A stretch of 40,001 nucleotides of DNA, taken from NCBI GenBank assembly GCA_028280955.1, contig JANQKU010000077.1, forward strand, positions 1 to 40,001, in the 5' to 3' direction. A program made the translations under genes and the position numbers. The notes under the pieces are model-generated. The model searched no databases and was not told where the DNA came from. It saw only the letters and a list, made by a program, of their open reading frames with translations. Origin of the DNA: Opitutaceae bacterium (GTDB taxonomy: Bacteria; Verrucomicrobiota; Verrucomicrobiia; Opitutales; Opitutaceae). Within the stretch, counting starts at the first letter, position 1. Each line of letters starts with the position of its first letter. This document shows positions 10,771 to 21,900 of this stretch, piece by piece.

Positions 10771-11730
10771 ATGAGACAACAGCTCGAAAGTCTGGTTGAA
10801 GAATTAAAACGGTTAAAACAATCGGGAGTTTCAACGGTGTCGGTAGCGGAATCTTCGATGGAAGGTTTGCGCCAGGCTGTCGCGAAGTTGAGCGTTGGAG
10901 AGGGAATGTCTTCTGAAAGGACAGCTCCTTTGATGGAAGAGCAGCAGGTTTCTCATACTTTGCATGCGAGAGTCAAAACGGCGGATGAGGCGAATGCCAT
11001 TTTTCAGAAAGTTTCCGATTCGACAAAAAATGAGGCTTCTGCAAAGAGGACAACTGCTTCTTCTCTTTCCCATGATTTTCTGCCCAAGGAAGTTATTCTT
11101 CCGGAGGGGAGCAAACAGGAACAGTGGGAGTATTTGAGAGATCTCGTTCTGAACTGCGAAGTGTGCAACAAACACAAGCACGATGGCTGCAAAGTAGTCT
11201 TTGGAGTGGGAAATATAGACGCTGATATTTTCTTTTGCGGCGAAGCTCCGGGTGAAGAAGAGGAACGAAAAGGGGAGCCATTTGTCGGAGCAGCAGGTAA
11301 TCTGTTAACCAAGATTATTAAGGCGATGGGTTTGACGCGGGAAGAAGTCTATATCGGTAATATTATGAATTGGCGTCCTGAAACAGGAAAACGCTATGGG
11401 AATCGCCCTCCTACAGCCGAGGAAATGGCTTTTTGTTTGCCGTATTTACGCGCTCAAGTGGAAGTGGTGAAACCAAAACTGATTGTTGCTTTGGGGGCCA
11501 CTGCCGCGAAAGGATTACTGGGTGCAGAAGCGGTGCCTTCAATGGGAAAGGTTCGGGGGAAATGGCAGATGTTTGGTGAGACACCGGTCATGCCTACCTA
11601 TCATCCTTCCTATCTGCTGCGCAATGAATCGATGCGGATAAAACGCACAGTATGGGAAGATATGTTACAGGCGATGGAAAGGGCAGAACTTCCTATTTCT
11701 GAAAAACAGAAAAATTATTTCAGAGAGTAA
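10771..11730 (+). CDS. uracil-DNA glycosylase superfamily protein (family 4-like)
   Basis: DNA-repair glycosylase of the uracil-DNA glycosylase superfamily, 319 residues from ATG 10771. A longer TTG start at 10753 is possible. The first ~105 residues are a low-complexity extension rich in Glu, Lys and Ser. The catalytic domain follows: NCEVC (128-132), FCGEAPGEEEERKGEPFVG (motif A, from 156), NIMNWRPETGKRYGNRPP (about 197-214), FCLPYL (221-226), LGATAAKGLLG and motif B HPSYLLR (278-284). Family 4 enzymes normally have KCRPP, giving the third Fe-S cysteine, where this reads NWRPE. The GKRYGNRPP insert recalls the loop of UdgX-type proteins. It follows the pseudoprotease by about 20 bp and is probably cotranscribed. 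Confidence 0.85.
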   Translation: MRQQLESLVEELKRLKQSGVSTVSVAESSMEGLRQAVAKLSVGEGMSSERTAPLMEEQQVSHTLHARVKTADEANAIFQKVSDSTKNEASAKRTTASSLSHDFLPKEVILPEGSKQEQWEYLRDLVLNCEVCNKHKHDGCKVVFGVGNIDADIFFCGEAPGEEEERKGEPFVGAAGNLLTKIIKAMGLTREEVYIGNIMNWRPETGKRYGNRPPTAEEMAFCLPYLRAQVEVVKPKLIVALGATAAKGLLGAEAVPSMGKVRGKWQMFGETPVMPTYHPSYLLRNESMRIKRTVWEDMLQAMERAELPISEKQKNYFRE

Positions 11731-11770
11731 GAAACCGTTTAGGTATTAGCGAGAAAAGACGTTTTTTTCA

Positions 11771-12280
11771 ATGAATGGTTTGGCTGAAATTCTTGATTCC
11801 GAGCAGAGGATAAATGTTCCGGAGTTAAAGGTTTTGTATGATGAATTTTTGCGAGGGAAGGAATTGGATCGGGACTTTATCGATTTGATTTTTTCTGAAT
11901 TGAGTGAGGTTCATCGCTGTTCCTCCTGGTTGTTGAAGCAACATATTGAAGAAAAAGGTGAGATAACAGATGAGGCCTTAAACTATCTGATCGAGCACCT
12001 GGAAATGTTATCGCACTGGGAGTCCCGTCTGGTTATGGCACAGTCACTGCCGCTATTGGATAATCGATTGGGTTATCTTCCGGAGTTGGAGGATTATTAT
12101 CGCTCCTGTGTGAGTGATCAGAATAAATTCATTCGGGCATGGGGTTATCATGGGCTTTATGTTTTGGCCAAGCGAAAGAGTGAAATGAGACCTGAAGTGG
12201 AAACTCTGTTGCAGACCGCTTTAATCAAGGAAGCTCCTTCCATCCGGGCTCGTATCCGCAATACGTTAAGAGGTAGGTAA
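11771..12280 (+). CDS. HEAT-like helical-repeat protein of unknown function
   Basis: A 169-residue, all-helical, acidic cytosolic protein with no signal peptide. The second half, with helices around ESRLVMAQSLPLLDN, NKFIRAWGYHGLYVLAK and EAPSIRARIRNTLRG, has the alternating pattern of HEAT-type repeats, in which an Arg or Asp turns each helix pair. I recognise no catalytic motif. It is the last gene of the run protease-pseudoprotease-UDG, 40 bp behind the UDG. Function unknown; protein-protein scaffolding is the usual role of such repeats. Confidence 0.7.
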   Translation: MNGLAEILDSEQRINVPELKVLYDEFLRGKELDRDFIDLIFSELSEVHRCSSWLLKQHIEEKGEITDEALNYLIEHLEMLSHWESRLVMAQSLPLLDNRLGYLPELEDYYRSCVSDQNKFIRAWGYHGLYVLAKRKSEMRPEVETLLQTALIKEAPSIRARIRNTLRGR

Positions 12281-12315
12281 GAGAGACGATGTAGTCTACT
12301 CATTTCCCAGAAACA

Positions 12316-12363
12316 TTTCTGAAAAGCAGAAAAGAGTACCTAAATTTTGGTAATTCTTTTTAT
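12316..12363 (+). terminator. possible terminator after the protease-UDG run
   Basis: Two small hairpins follow the gene ending at 12280: TTTCTG/CAGAAA (12316-12332, 5-base loop) and TACC/GGTA (12337-12352), the latter followed by a T-rich tail ATTCTTTTTATT. Both stems are short and AT-rich. A terminator separating this run from the accessory cluster would make sense, but support is weak. Confidence 0.3.
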
Positions 12364-12399
12364 TGAAGAATAACTGAAGGAGATAATCTTTTAGCTCTT

Positions 12400-12576
12400 A
12401 TGAAAGGGATTGATTTTGGGATGATACGTTCGGGTGCCTCAGCGCATATTGTTGAAACTAAAGAGGATCACTTGATGGAGGGCAAAGAGGTTCCTTCCAG
12501 GAACGGGGAGTTTTCACTGAAGATGGGATCAAAGGGGAAGTCATTTTTTAATTCACGCGATGGTAGTCATATGTAA
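12400..12576 (+). CDS. possible 58-residue small protein
   Basis: An open frame in the 311-bp space ahead of the CBM9-type gene encodes a basic, non-membrane 58-residue peptide starting MKGIDFGMIRSGAS. AAGGAG lies upstream, but about 16 bp from the ATG, which is too far for a standard ribosome site. I recognise no family. It could be leader peptide, gene remnant or noise; the rest of the gap shows only the hairpins noted at 12316-12363. Confidence 0.2.
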   Translation: MKGIDFGMIRSGASAHIVETKEDHLMEGKEVPSRNGEFSLKMGSKGKSFFNSRDGSHM

Positions 12577-12597
12577 CAGGCAGAAAGAGGGATGCAG

Positions 12598-14196
12598 ATG
12601 AATCAGAAAAACAAAATGAGTAAAGGAATCTTAGGATTGTGGGTAACGAGTCTGCTGGTGATCTCCGGTTGGGCAGCAGGTTTGAGCTTTATCATCGATT
12701 CGGATGGGGTGCCGAACATTGATGGGGTAGCTGATGCCGTTTACGAAGATGCCATTACCTATAATATCAGCAATCTGGTGACAGGGACAGTGTCGTCGAG
12801 TTCGGACCTTTCCGCCACTTACAAAGCCCTCTGGGATACGAATTATCTCTATTTCTTAATAGAGGTAAGCGATGAGGCTGCCAGTAACGATTCGGCTGAT
12901 ACCTGGAACGATGATTCGATCGAAATCTACCTGGACGCGGATTATTCTCAACTGACCAGTTATGGTCCCAAAGATTATCTTTATGCCTGGAGATGGGGCG
13001 ACACGACTATCAGTGAGCTGGCTCATGGCGCCACTGCCGGTGTGGAGTTTGCTTCTACTGAGCAGATCGGTGGCTACACCTTTGAGATTAAGATTCCCTG
13101 GGACACTCTGGAAGTGACTGCGGTGAGCGGCATGCTGATTGGCTTGGATATTCATGTCAACGATGATGACGATGGCGGTTTACCTGATGGGAAACTAACC
13201 TGGCATACGTTGACCAATGAATCGGGTTTCAATCCCAGTCTTTTTGGCACGGCGGAACTGTATCGTGTCGGAGGTGGTAATGGTTTTACGGGTACGGTGG
13301 AGGTATCCAGTGACCCGACAAGTGTGGAGGCGTCGAGTGAAACAGAAACCGTCAAGGATCTGCCGACGGCAGCTGAACTGGCATCGAAAGCCACCCATGA
13401 GGAAACCTTATCCCTGCTCACGGCTCTGGAAAAAGGGCAATCAGCCGATCGATCACGCCTGAGTGCCTTGGTGGAAGAAGTTCGCCAAGACCCAAACCTA
13501 TCCGAGCATGATCGCTTTGTCATTGCTTCCCGCGTTGGCGGATTGGACATCAAAGAGACTCCTGGGCTGACCCGGGCTACTCGCTTTGCCGCCTATGAAG
13601 AGTTAGCCAAAACCCTGATGGCCGAGTTTCCCGATCAGGTCGAACCCTACGAATCGCTTTTGGCGCTGGCTAACGATCACGACGATTCTGTTAAAGGCGA
13701 ACAACTGGCCAGACAATTGCTTTCTTCCGTTGCACCGGCATCCGTCAAAAACGGCGCCCAAAGATTGTTGAACCGGAAGGCCATGGTGGATAACCCCATC
13801 GACCTTTCTCTGCAAGACAGTGAAGGAGTGACCCTTAATCTTTCCGAGCTGCAGGGCAAAGTCGTGGTGCTCTATGCCTGGACCGCCTTGGGTGAAAATA
13901 GTCATCTCTGGGTGAGCCGTTTGCTGGAAAAAGGAGGTGAAAACGTGGTCTTTGTCGGCCTCAATCTCGATGCGGATACTCAGGCAGCCCAAACCAAGAT
14001 CAATTGTTTGGCACCGGGTTCCTTACAGCTCTACGATCCGGGTGGGTTGAATGGCGCCTTAGCCAGCCAACTGAATCTAGGCCGGGTACCCTCTGTTTAT
14101 CTGATTGATCACAGCGGAATCGTGCGAGCGGTCGATGTCTGGAAAGAGCTTCCGGAAAAACTCACCCAATTGGTTAAGGAAGGAGGCCAGTCATGA
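12598..14196 (+). CDS. exported CBM9/DOMON-like protein with C-terminal cysteine-less thioredoxin fold
   Basis: An exported protein of about 532 residues. The frame opens at ATG 12592, but AGAGGG sits 6 bp before the ATG at 12598, which I prefer. Numbering from 12592: a signal peptide (to about 29); a CBM9/DOMON-like sugar- or heme-binding beta domain (32-225) with IDGVADAVYEDA, YKALWDTNYLYFLIEV, DSIEIYLDAD and FEIKIPW; an acidic linker and helical region (230-395); and a redoxin/TlpA-like domain (400-530) with DSEGVTLNLSELQGKVVVLY, RVPSVYLID and GIVRAV. The position of the WCxxC motif reads AWTALGEN, so the domain has no redox cysteines. It overlaps the FN3 gene by 4 bp (ATGA) and heads the RHS operon. 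Confidence 0.8.
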   Translation: MNQKNKMSKGILGLWVTSLLVISGWAAGLSFIIDSDGVPNIDGVADAVYEDAITYNISNLVTGTVSSSSDLSATYKALWDTNYLYFLIEVSDEAASNDSADTWNDDSIEIYLDADYSQLTSYGPKDYLYAWRWGDTTISELAHGATAGVEFASTEQIGGYTFEIKIPWDTLEVTAVSGMLIGLDIHVNDDDDGGLPDGKLTWHTLTNESGFNPSLFGTAELYRVGGGNGFTGTVEVSSDPTSVEASSETETVKDLPTAAELASKATHEETLSLLTALEKGQSADRSRLSALVEEVRQDPNLSEHDRFVIASRVGGLDIKETPGLTRATRFAAYEELAKTLMAEFPDQVEPYESLLALANDHDDSVKGEQLARQLLSSVAPASVKNGAQRLLNRKAMVDNPIDLSLQDSEGVTLNLSELQGKVVVLYAWTALGENSHLWVSRLLEKGGENVVFVGLNLDADTQAAQTKINCLAPGSLQLYDPGGLNGALASQLNLGRVPSVYLIDHSGIVRAVDVWKELPEKLTQLVKEGGQS

Positions 14197-15854
14197 GAAC
14201 GCTCTTCCAACAAGTATCGATCGCTGTGATGGCGCTTACCCTGAGCAACTCACTCCATGCGCTGACCTCTGTGACGATCACCGCTCCGAGTTCAGCAGAG
14301 GTGAGTTCGACTTATTTTGTCAGTGTTTCGGGTTATGATGATCTGGATTCGATTACGGATCTGACGGTGACCCGTAATGGACTGTATTGGAAAAGCGCTT
14401 CCTATGACCCCTGGGATTCTCCCCGGACGGATATTTCGGTTAGCGGCAATGTGACAGCTCCCTCCAGTCCCGGTTCGGATTCCTACTATGCCACCTTGGA
14501 TACGGATTATACCAGTGTGTATGATTCGGATTCGGTCAGCATTGTGGATACGACCGCGCCTTCGGTGCCGACCGGTCTGGGAGACAATAGTAAAACCATG
14601 ACCTCGTTTAATCTGACCTGGAGCGCTTCGACCGACAACGTCGGGGTGACCGCCTATGAAATTAAACGGGATACCACCTCCTTAGGGACCGTAGCAGGCA
14701 CCAGTAAAAGTGTCACCAATCTCACTTATAATACCACTTACAGCATGACAGTCCGGGCACGTGACGCAGCCGGCAATTGGTCGGGCTGGAGTTCCGCTCG
14801 TAATGTGACCACCCTTAACGATACCTCTGCCCCCTCCACACCGACGAACCTGGCCGGTAGTAGCATTACGGGGACCTCCTTTACCCTGACTTGGTCGGCT
14901 TCCAGTGACAATATTGGCGTCACCGCCTATGAAGTGAAACGGGATACCACCTCCTTAGGGACAGTGGGAGGCACCAGCAAAAGTGTGACTAACCTAATCA
15001 ATGGCACGACCTACAGCATGACCGTAAGGGCCCGCGATGCGGCCGGCAACTGGTCGAGTTGGAGTTCGGCCAAGAATGTGACAACTTTAGATACCGCGGC
15101 ACCCTCTGTTCCCACAGGTCTGGCCGGTAGCAGTATCTCCGATACCTCCTTCACTCTGACCTGGAGCGCTTCAACCGACAACGTCGGAGTGACTGCTTAC
15201 GAAGTGAAACGGGATACCACCTCCTTAGGCACGGTAGGCGGCACTAGCAAAAGTGTGACCAACTTGTTGGCTAGTACCACCTATGCCATGACCGTCCGAG
15301 CGCGGGATGCGGCCGGCAATTGGTCGGGCTGGAGTACGGCTAAAAATGTGATGACGACAGATACGGCAGCGCCCTCGGTTCCCACCGGACTTTCCGTCAG
15401 CGACATTACCTCGACCTCCTTTACCCTCAATTGGGCAGCCTCCAGTGACAACGTTGCCGTGACGGGTTATGAAGTGAGAAAAGATGGCGTTTACTTCGGC
15501 TCAACTGCTTCGCTCAGCCTGAGTATCAATACGGGAGTGGATCTAACCGGTAGCAACAGCTACACCATGACAGTGCGGGCCAGAGATGCGATTCCCAACT
15601 GGTCGAATTGGAGTACAGGACTCACGGTATCGGCCGATTCAGATGGGGATGGGATAGAAGATTGGTTTGAGCAACTGATCATTGATGATAACCCGGGTGA
15701 TGGGCTTGTCGATTTTACAGATGTCACCACAACGAGCGACTACGATGGCGACGGTATCACTGATCTGCAGGAATTTCGCCTGGGGCTAGATCCGACCACC
15801 AGCAATAGCAGCAATGATGACGGCACGATCAACCTGCAACGATCACCTCTCTAA
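14193..15854 (+). CDS. exported protein with tandem fibronectin type III domains and calcium-binding DxDxDG repeats
   Basis: A 553-residue secreted or surface protein. A Sec signal (about 1-24, ending LHALTS) leads into a beta-rich N-domain (25-118). Four tandem FN3 domains follow (about 120-485), each with a TAPSVPTGL-type start, AYEVKRDTTSLGTV and YSMTVRARDAAGNWSGWS. At the C-terminus two thrombospondin-type-3-like calcium motifs, DSDGDGIEDWFE and DYDGDGITDLQEF, are followed by a short Ser/Asn-rich tail. There is no PEP-CTERM, LPXTG or membrane anchor. Start and stop are translationally coupled to the CBM9-type gene, and the RHS gene follows 61 bp on. It may be an adhesive or presentation component of the RHS system, but that role is inferred from position only. 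Confidence 0.85.
   Translation: MRTLFQQVSIAVMALTLSNSLHALTSVTITAPSSAEVSSTYFVSVSGYDDLDSITDLTVTRNGLYWKSASYDPWDSPRTDISVSGNVTAPSSPGSDSYYATLDTDYTSVYDSDSVSIVDTTAPSVPTGLGDNSKTMTSFNLTWSASTDNVGVTAYEIKRDTTSLGTVAGTSKSVTNLTYNTTYSMTVRARDAAGNWSGWSSARNVTTLNDTSAPSTPTNLAGSSITGTSFTLTWSASSDNIGVTAYEVKRDTTSLGTVGGTSKSVTNLINGTTYSMTVRARDAAGNWSSWSSAKNVTTLDTAAPSVPTGLAGSSISDTSFTLTWSASTDNVGVTAYEVKRDTTSLGTVGGTSKSVTNLLASTTYAMTVRARDAAGNWSGWSTAKNVMTTDTAAPSVPTGLSVSDITSTSFTLNWAASSDNVAVTGYEVRKDGVYFGSTASLSLSINTGVDLTGSNSYTMTVRARDAIPNWSNWSTGLTVSADSDGDGIEDWFEQLIIDDNPGDGLVDFTDVTTTSDYDGDGITDLQEFRLGLDPTTSNSSNDDGTINLQRSPL
14553..15630 (+). repeat. tandem FN3-coding repeats (~270 bp period)
   Basis: Three close copies and one diverged copy of an FN3 module. 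The shared stretch GGATACCACCTCCTTAGG recurs at about 14669, 14942 and 15212, giving spacings of about 273 and 270 bp. Near-identity at DNA level indicates recent duplication or gene conversion; copy number is likely to vary between strains. Confidence 0.85.
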
Positions 15855-15915
15855 TGAGCAGCCAATGGATACAAGAACCTTTACTGAAATAACTTTTTAA
15901 ACCGGAAACACCACC

Positions 15916-18900
15916 ATGATGAAACGCTCTTATTTTCTTTTGTTGGCGCTCACCAGCTGCCTACTCAGTCTCAACAGTTACGCCAGCGAAATAAGCAAAC
16001 GAGTTGGCGCCAAATCAACCTTTGCCAGTCTGATCGAAACCGGTCACCCCGATTACGAAGTGCCCAACTACAGCATGTCCTTTGCTGGTGAAACCGAATA
16101 CATCACCGTAGGCGATAGCGGCACGACCGATGAGGTCTACCCCGAACTCGTTCCCAATAAACTCTATGCCATGACCATCGGAGGCAATGAACTCGATCAA
16201 GTCAGCTTCACTTTGTATCCGCCCGATGGTTATCTTATCTTTGTCGACGGTGTGGAAAGAACCTACCTTTCTGATTCGGACTGGCAAGGAGACTGGGATG
16301 AATTCAATGACAATTATGCCGAGCATAGTTGGACCATCGTGCTCAAACGCAAAGAAAGAATTAGCAACAGTAACGCGCCAGCGGGCACCGATTTAGGATT
16401 GAAAGTGGGCCCTCTGGAATGGGGTGTCTCCATGGGCAATCTGGCCAATGGCAAACCGGCGGGAAATATCACGTTGGCGGCCGAAAGTATCAGTTCCACT
16501 CTCTTTGAACCCTCGGCCCTTAATTACTACACGGCCTATACGACCAGTGATGATGTTGATGTGATTCGCACCGGAACCGGTGGCAGTATACTGCGCCAAG
16601 TCTATACCCCTCAGGCTCTGGCCGATATTGTGGATTTGGGCAGCAGTTACGAAATCCGTTTTTATAAACCGGCCGATGTGGGCAGCAAAACCGCCACCTA
16701 CGCCGTTTCCGGCACCCCTTTTATCAAGTACAAAATCGAAAAACTGGGTGGCAGCAACAGCCAACTGAAGCTGACCCGAACCGAAGGCACTCGCACCACC
16801 ATTACCGAAGCAACCTATAATAGCGGTGATTGGACCCTGGAGGCCGACAATGCGGATCTGAGAAAACTAACCAAAACCAGTAGCACGGCCACGGGGGATC
16901 GGGTTGAGACCACTGTGGTGAAACATAAACCGGATACAACCGAGCTGGAAGCTACTCGCTTTATTAAAACCTATGATGATGATGGTTTTGCCTGGGGCGA
17001 GGAACTGATCGAGTTGAAGGAAACCATCGACAGCAATGACTACATCACCACCTACGATTATTATACGAACAGTTCAGACAAGGGGGATTATACTCGACTC
17101 AAATCGATCACCTATCCCGATGGCAATTGGGTGCGCTATGATTATGATGATGGCAGTAACTATCGTGGCCTGGTGACCAAAGAATACCGCCCCTTTAAAG
17201 ACAGCCCGACGGCTGCCAGTAGCGCCACCGATACCAACTGTCTGGCCACCACCTACAGCTACACCACCGTCTGGACGGGAGGCACCCCTCTGCCCAGTAC
17301 CATTGAAACCAAGAACAACAATGTGACGGTGGCCAAGAGCACCTTCAGCTACAGCTACGGCAGTCAGCATAACAGTAAGTATGCCCTGGTGACCACCCGC
17401 AACGATTATTCCGATTCGACCAATTATCAAACCACTGTTACCGCCGCGTACCGCAGTGATCAGGTAGCCTTTTACGCCAATAAGCCCATCTATGTAAGGT
17501 ACCCCGATGGTCGCATGCAGTACTATGAGCTGACCTACGATGGCGTTAACGACGAATGGACCGAATCCATCTACGAGGGCACCTCCAATGCTACTGGCGC
17601 GGTGCTGAAAACCACCGTGCTGAGCCAGAACTTTTATCTGATCAAGGGCAAGTCCACTCGCATCGATATCATCCGGGATAATCGGGGGTTTGTCACCGAT
17701 ATGGAGAGCTATGTTTACAATTACGATGCAACCGCCACCTTTGAAAAAGTCACAGGAATTACTTACGAGTATGAAGATGCCGGCTACTTGAAAAAGCGCA
17801 CCGGCAGCAATAATACCGTCTACGAAGCCACCTGGGTCGATGGAGAGATGATTTCGGAAGAAACTCCCGACGGCACGATCACTGATTACACCTATGATGA
17901 TTTGGATCGAGTGACTAAAAAAGTGGTGAAAACGGCCACGGTGGAAGGTGTGGTCCTCCCCGATATCACCACCCAGTATGAATACGATAGCGATTCTCGA
18001 TTACTCAAACAAACGGTCGGCCCGGTCAGTGATCCCAATCCCCTGGTAACCGAATGGGTCTACCATACAGCCGGACGCCTGGAGGAAATGACGGCCCCGG
18101 GAGGTTATAAGACCACTTATGCTTACAGCTCTGATGATCGCACCGTGACCAAGACCTTACCCGGGATCAGCGGCGATGGGGGCGCCGGCACTGAAATCAC
18201 CACTACCTACCGGGATGGTTCGGTTAAAAGCATCACGGGGACTGCGGTGAGTGGTATCACCTCCACTGCTGGCCAGTACTTTGACTATGGGACTGAAACC
18301 GATGGACGGCGGTGGCGCAAAATTGCTATGGGAACCTCGATTGCCTCCACCCGTTGGCAGAAGCAATGGGTCAACTGGCGTAGACAAATCACTAAGGAAG
18401 AAGCACCTTCTTACAACACCCTGGGCAACTTTATTCGTAGCTACGTTTACGATACCACTACCGGCTTGCTCTCTTACAGAACCGAACCTGGCCTGGCCAA
18501 TACCTATTACACTTACAATACCTTTGGAGAAGTGGAATATGAATGGCTCGATGTGGCTTCCGGGGGGACGAAGGTGGATAATTCGGCGGACCGTATCAAA
18601 AAGCACCAATGGGATTATGAAAAGAATACCAGTTGGCGCCGGCGCTATCAGGAATACGTGGCCGACATGGATGCCTCGGGCAATCCCACCGGAACGGAAT
18701 CTCGGGTTCAGATGGTTCTACAACAATTAAACCTTCTTTCCAGTAATGAGACCCATCGCACCTACACCTATGATATTAACGATAACGTGACGATGATGCA
18801 GGTTTACCAGTATCCCACCACTCATAAACGGGTGGAGCAGGTGCGACCGCCGGATGGTTCGGGCTTTACTGTGAACACTTACGGCAATGGCCTTTTGGTC

Positions 18901-21900
18901 AAATCAGTCAGTCGTGAAGGGGTCACGGCCACTTATTCCTATGATAATTATGGGCGCAATCATAAAGTCAATGATCGCACGGGTGATCATACCACTGTTT
19001 TTGTCAATGGCACGGTTCTCCCCTCTCAGATTAAAGGCTTGGGTGCGGCTCAGGAAATCACCCATGAGTACGCCTATTACAGTACGGGCAAGGTCAAACA
19101 GGTCAAACGGCATGAAGATGCTACCGGTAGTAGTTATTTAAATACCTATCTGGCTTATGATACGACCGGACGCCTGACCAAGCGTTGGGGGGATGAGGGT
19201 TATCCGGTGCTCTATGAGTACGACAGCACCTACGGACATCTGAAAAAACAAAACACCTACCGGGGTGGTTCTGGCTGGACGGGCAGCACTTGGCCGGGCA
19301 GTCCTGGTACCGCCGATATCACCGAATGGGTGGTGGAAACCAAGACAGGGTTGATCACCTCGAAAAAAGATGCGGCCAATGAGTCGGTCCTCTTCGAGTA
19401 CAATCAACGCGGTCAGCTTTCCAAACGCACCTGGGCACGGGGAGGGGGTCAGCATACCACCTATAGCTACGACAGCCATACGGCTGAACTGACCGGGGTG
19501 AATTATTCGGACACTACCCCGGATATTACCTACGCTTACAGCCGTCTCGGCACCCTCAAGTCGGTCACCGATGCGACCGGCACGCGTACCTTCAGTTTTA
19601 GGACCACACCACGCAAAGATTGGCTGGTGGAGAAAGAAACCTTAGACAGCTCGTTTTATGGCAGTGGACGCCAGCTCAGTTATGCCTTTTTGGATACCCG
19701 TGATTGGGGGCCTCCCTTCCTGCATAACCGGGGTAAGCTGGAGTACACTCGCTATGGCACCAGTGGGGATCCCGATGCCTACGTGGAGACCAAATACGCC
19801 TATGATGGAACCGATGGGCGTATCAGCAGCATCAAGGATGATATCGGGGCGAAGACTTTCACCTATGGCTACGAGACGAACTCCAACCTGGTCAAAACCA
19901 TTACCAGTGGTAGCTACACGGCTACTCGCACTTGGTCGAGTCTTCGTGACCGGGTCGACAGCATCGAGACCAAGTGGAGCACAAACTCTAAAGTCAAACA
20001 TGCCTATACCTATGACTGGCTCGATCGAAGGACGGAAAATACTCAAACCGGGGAAATTTTTGAGGCTTATGGCACCTCCAACGGATTGGAAACCGACTAC
20101 ACCTACAACGATCGCAGTGAACTACTCACTGCCTCGACAGTTCTGGGAGGCACCAGCACTCAGTTGCCCGATCGCAAAGTCACCTTTACCTACGACAATG
20201 CCGGTAACCGTGCCACCAGTAAAGAAGGGGATTCGACCGCAGCTGATAGCTATACTACGAATAGCCTCAATCAATACGATGCCCGCACCGTCTCGGCCGA
20301 TCGTTATGTGCGCGGTTTTGCCAATTCATCGGCCAATGTGCTGATCGAAGGAAATCCGGCCACTCGCCACGGAGACTATTTTTACGATAGTACCAATCAA
20401 AGCAGTCCCTATACCATCGACGTGAAAGCCTCCATGCCCGGAGCGGGCGCCGGCGGCAGTGATCTCTATGATGAAATCACCGAGCAAAAGGTGATTCCTT
20501 CCTCCTTCACCTATGATCTCGATGGCAACCTCACCTCGGACGGGAATTGGACTTATGCCTATGATCTGGAGAATCAACTCATTTCCATGACCAAGGGAAC
20601 CACCCACCTGACCTTTAAGTACGATTATCTCGGTCGACGGGTAGAAAAAGTGGTCTACAGCGCCTGGAATGGCTCCAGCGGGACGGTGGACTCTCATCTG
20701 CGCTTTGTCTATGACGGCTGGAACCTGATGGCCGAACAGGATCAAAGCGGCACCATTGAACGCACCTATACCTGGGGGTTGGATGAAAGTCATACCCTGC
20801 AAGGCGCTGGAGGCGTAGGTGGACTGCTCATGATTACCGATGGTTCTGATCGTTACAACACTGCCTACGATGCCAATGGCAATCTCTCGGCTCTGCTGGA
20901 CAATAGCGACGGCTCGGTCGAAGCAGCTTATGAATACGGTCCTTCTGGTGAACTCCTGCGGATTACTGGGGATTACGCCAATGACAATCCCTTCCGCGTC
21001 TCCACCAAGTACTACGACAAGGAGACCGAGTTGATCTACTACGGTTTGCGTTATTACTCTGCTTCCATGGGACGTTTTATCAACAGAGATCCTATCGGTG
21101 AAGCTGGTGGCCTGAACCTTTATGCCTTTGTCGGTAACAATACTATCAACTCATGGGACTATCTGGGTATGGTAGGATTCTCAATACATCTTCAGATTGG
21201 AGGCCGTTATGGTATCCTTGGAAGGCCCATAGATTTACTGTGGGACACCGATGGTATGTGGCAAATTGATATCAATCCGGTTACCGGACAATGGATGGAT
21301 GGGAGCGAGATGTATCTTAGTTGGAGGGTCTATGATCAGACTTATAATACCACTGCAGTACCTTCTCTACCTGTGACTGAACCGCCTGTAGTTGAACCGC
21401 CTGTGATTGAATCGCCTACAGCTTCACGATTTTCGGAAGCTACAAAGCAAAGTATTCAGACAGATAGTAATGGAAGACCTCTCAACGATGATCTTCAAAG
21501 AATATATAGTCCTGGTAGTTTTACATTTGGCGAGGCAAATCCAGCTGTGGCTCGTTGGACGCCTTCAGATGTTGCTGAAATTTTAGCACAATCACCTAGA
21601 GGCGAAGAGGTGTTGGACGCACTACAAAATGATGCAGTTTTGGTCATTGTAGTGGATGGATGGACACAGAAGGAAGTCATTTATGACTCCACGACGGGAA
21701 AGAGAGTTGCTCCAGATCGTCAAATTAAAGGCAGTGTTTATGTGATTTTGGGAACTCCAGATGGAAATGTACTTTATATTCACTCTAATATATCACCTGC
21801 TGAAGCAGCAATGGTGATTAGAGACGAATTCGGTCATACTCAGTTGCCAGAATTATCTCCATCAGACCCTAAATATGGCGGTGATCATGCAAACTACAGG

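Noticed and set aside
12559-12576. GGTAGTCATATG resembling a cloning-vector scar (Gly-Ser-His-Met)
   Set aside because: A short coincidence; no surrounding vector sequence is present.
14553-15630. Repeats resembling a CRISPR array
   Set aside because: The ~270-bp period and continuous reading frame show coding FN3 modules; no short-repeat/spacer pattern exists anywhere in the window.
19658-20344. 228-residue plus-strand open frame, and several 100-160-residue antisense frames in 16-21 kb
   Set aside because: Shadows of the RHS gene; low-complexity Pro/Thr/Met or Gly/Ile-rich translations produced by the repeated YD codons.
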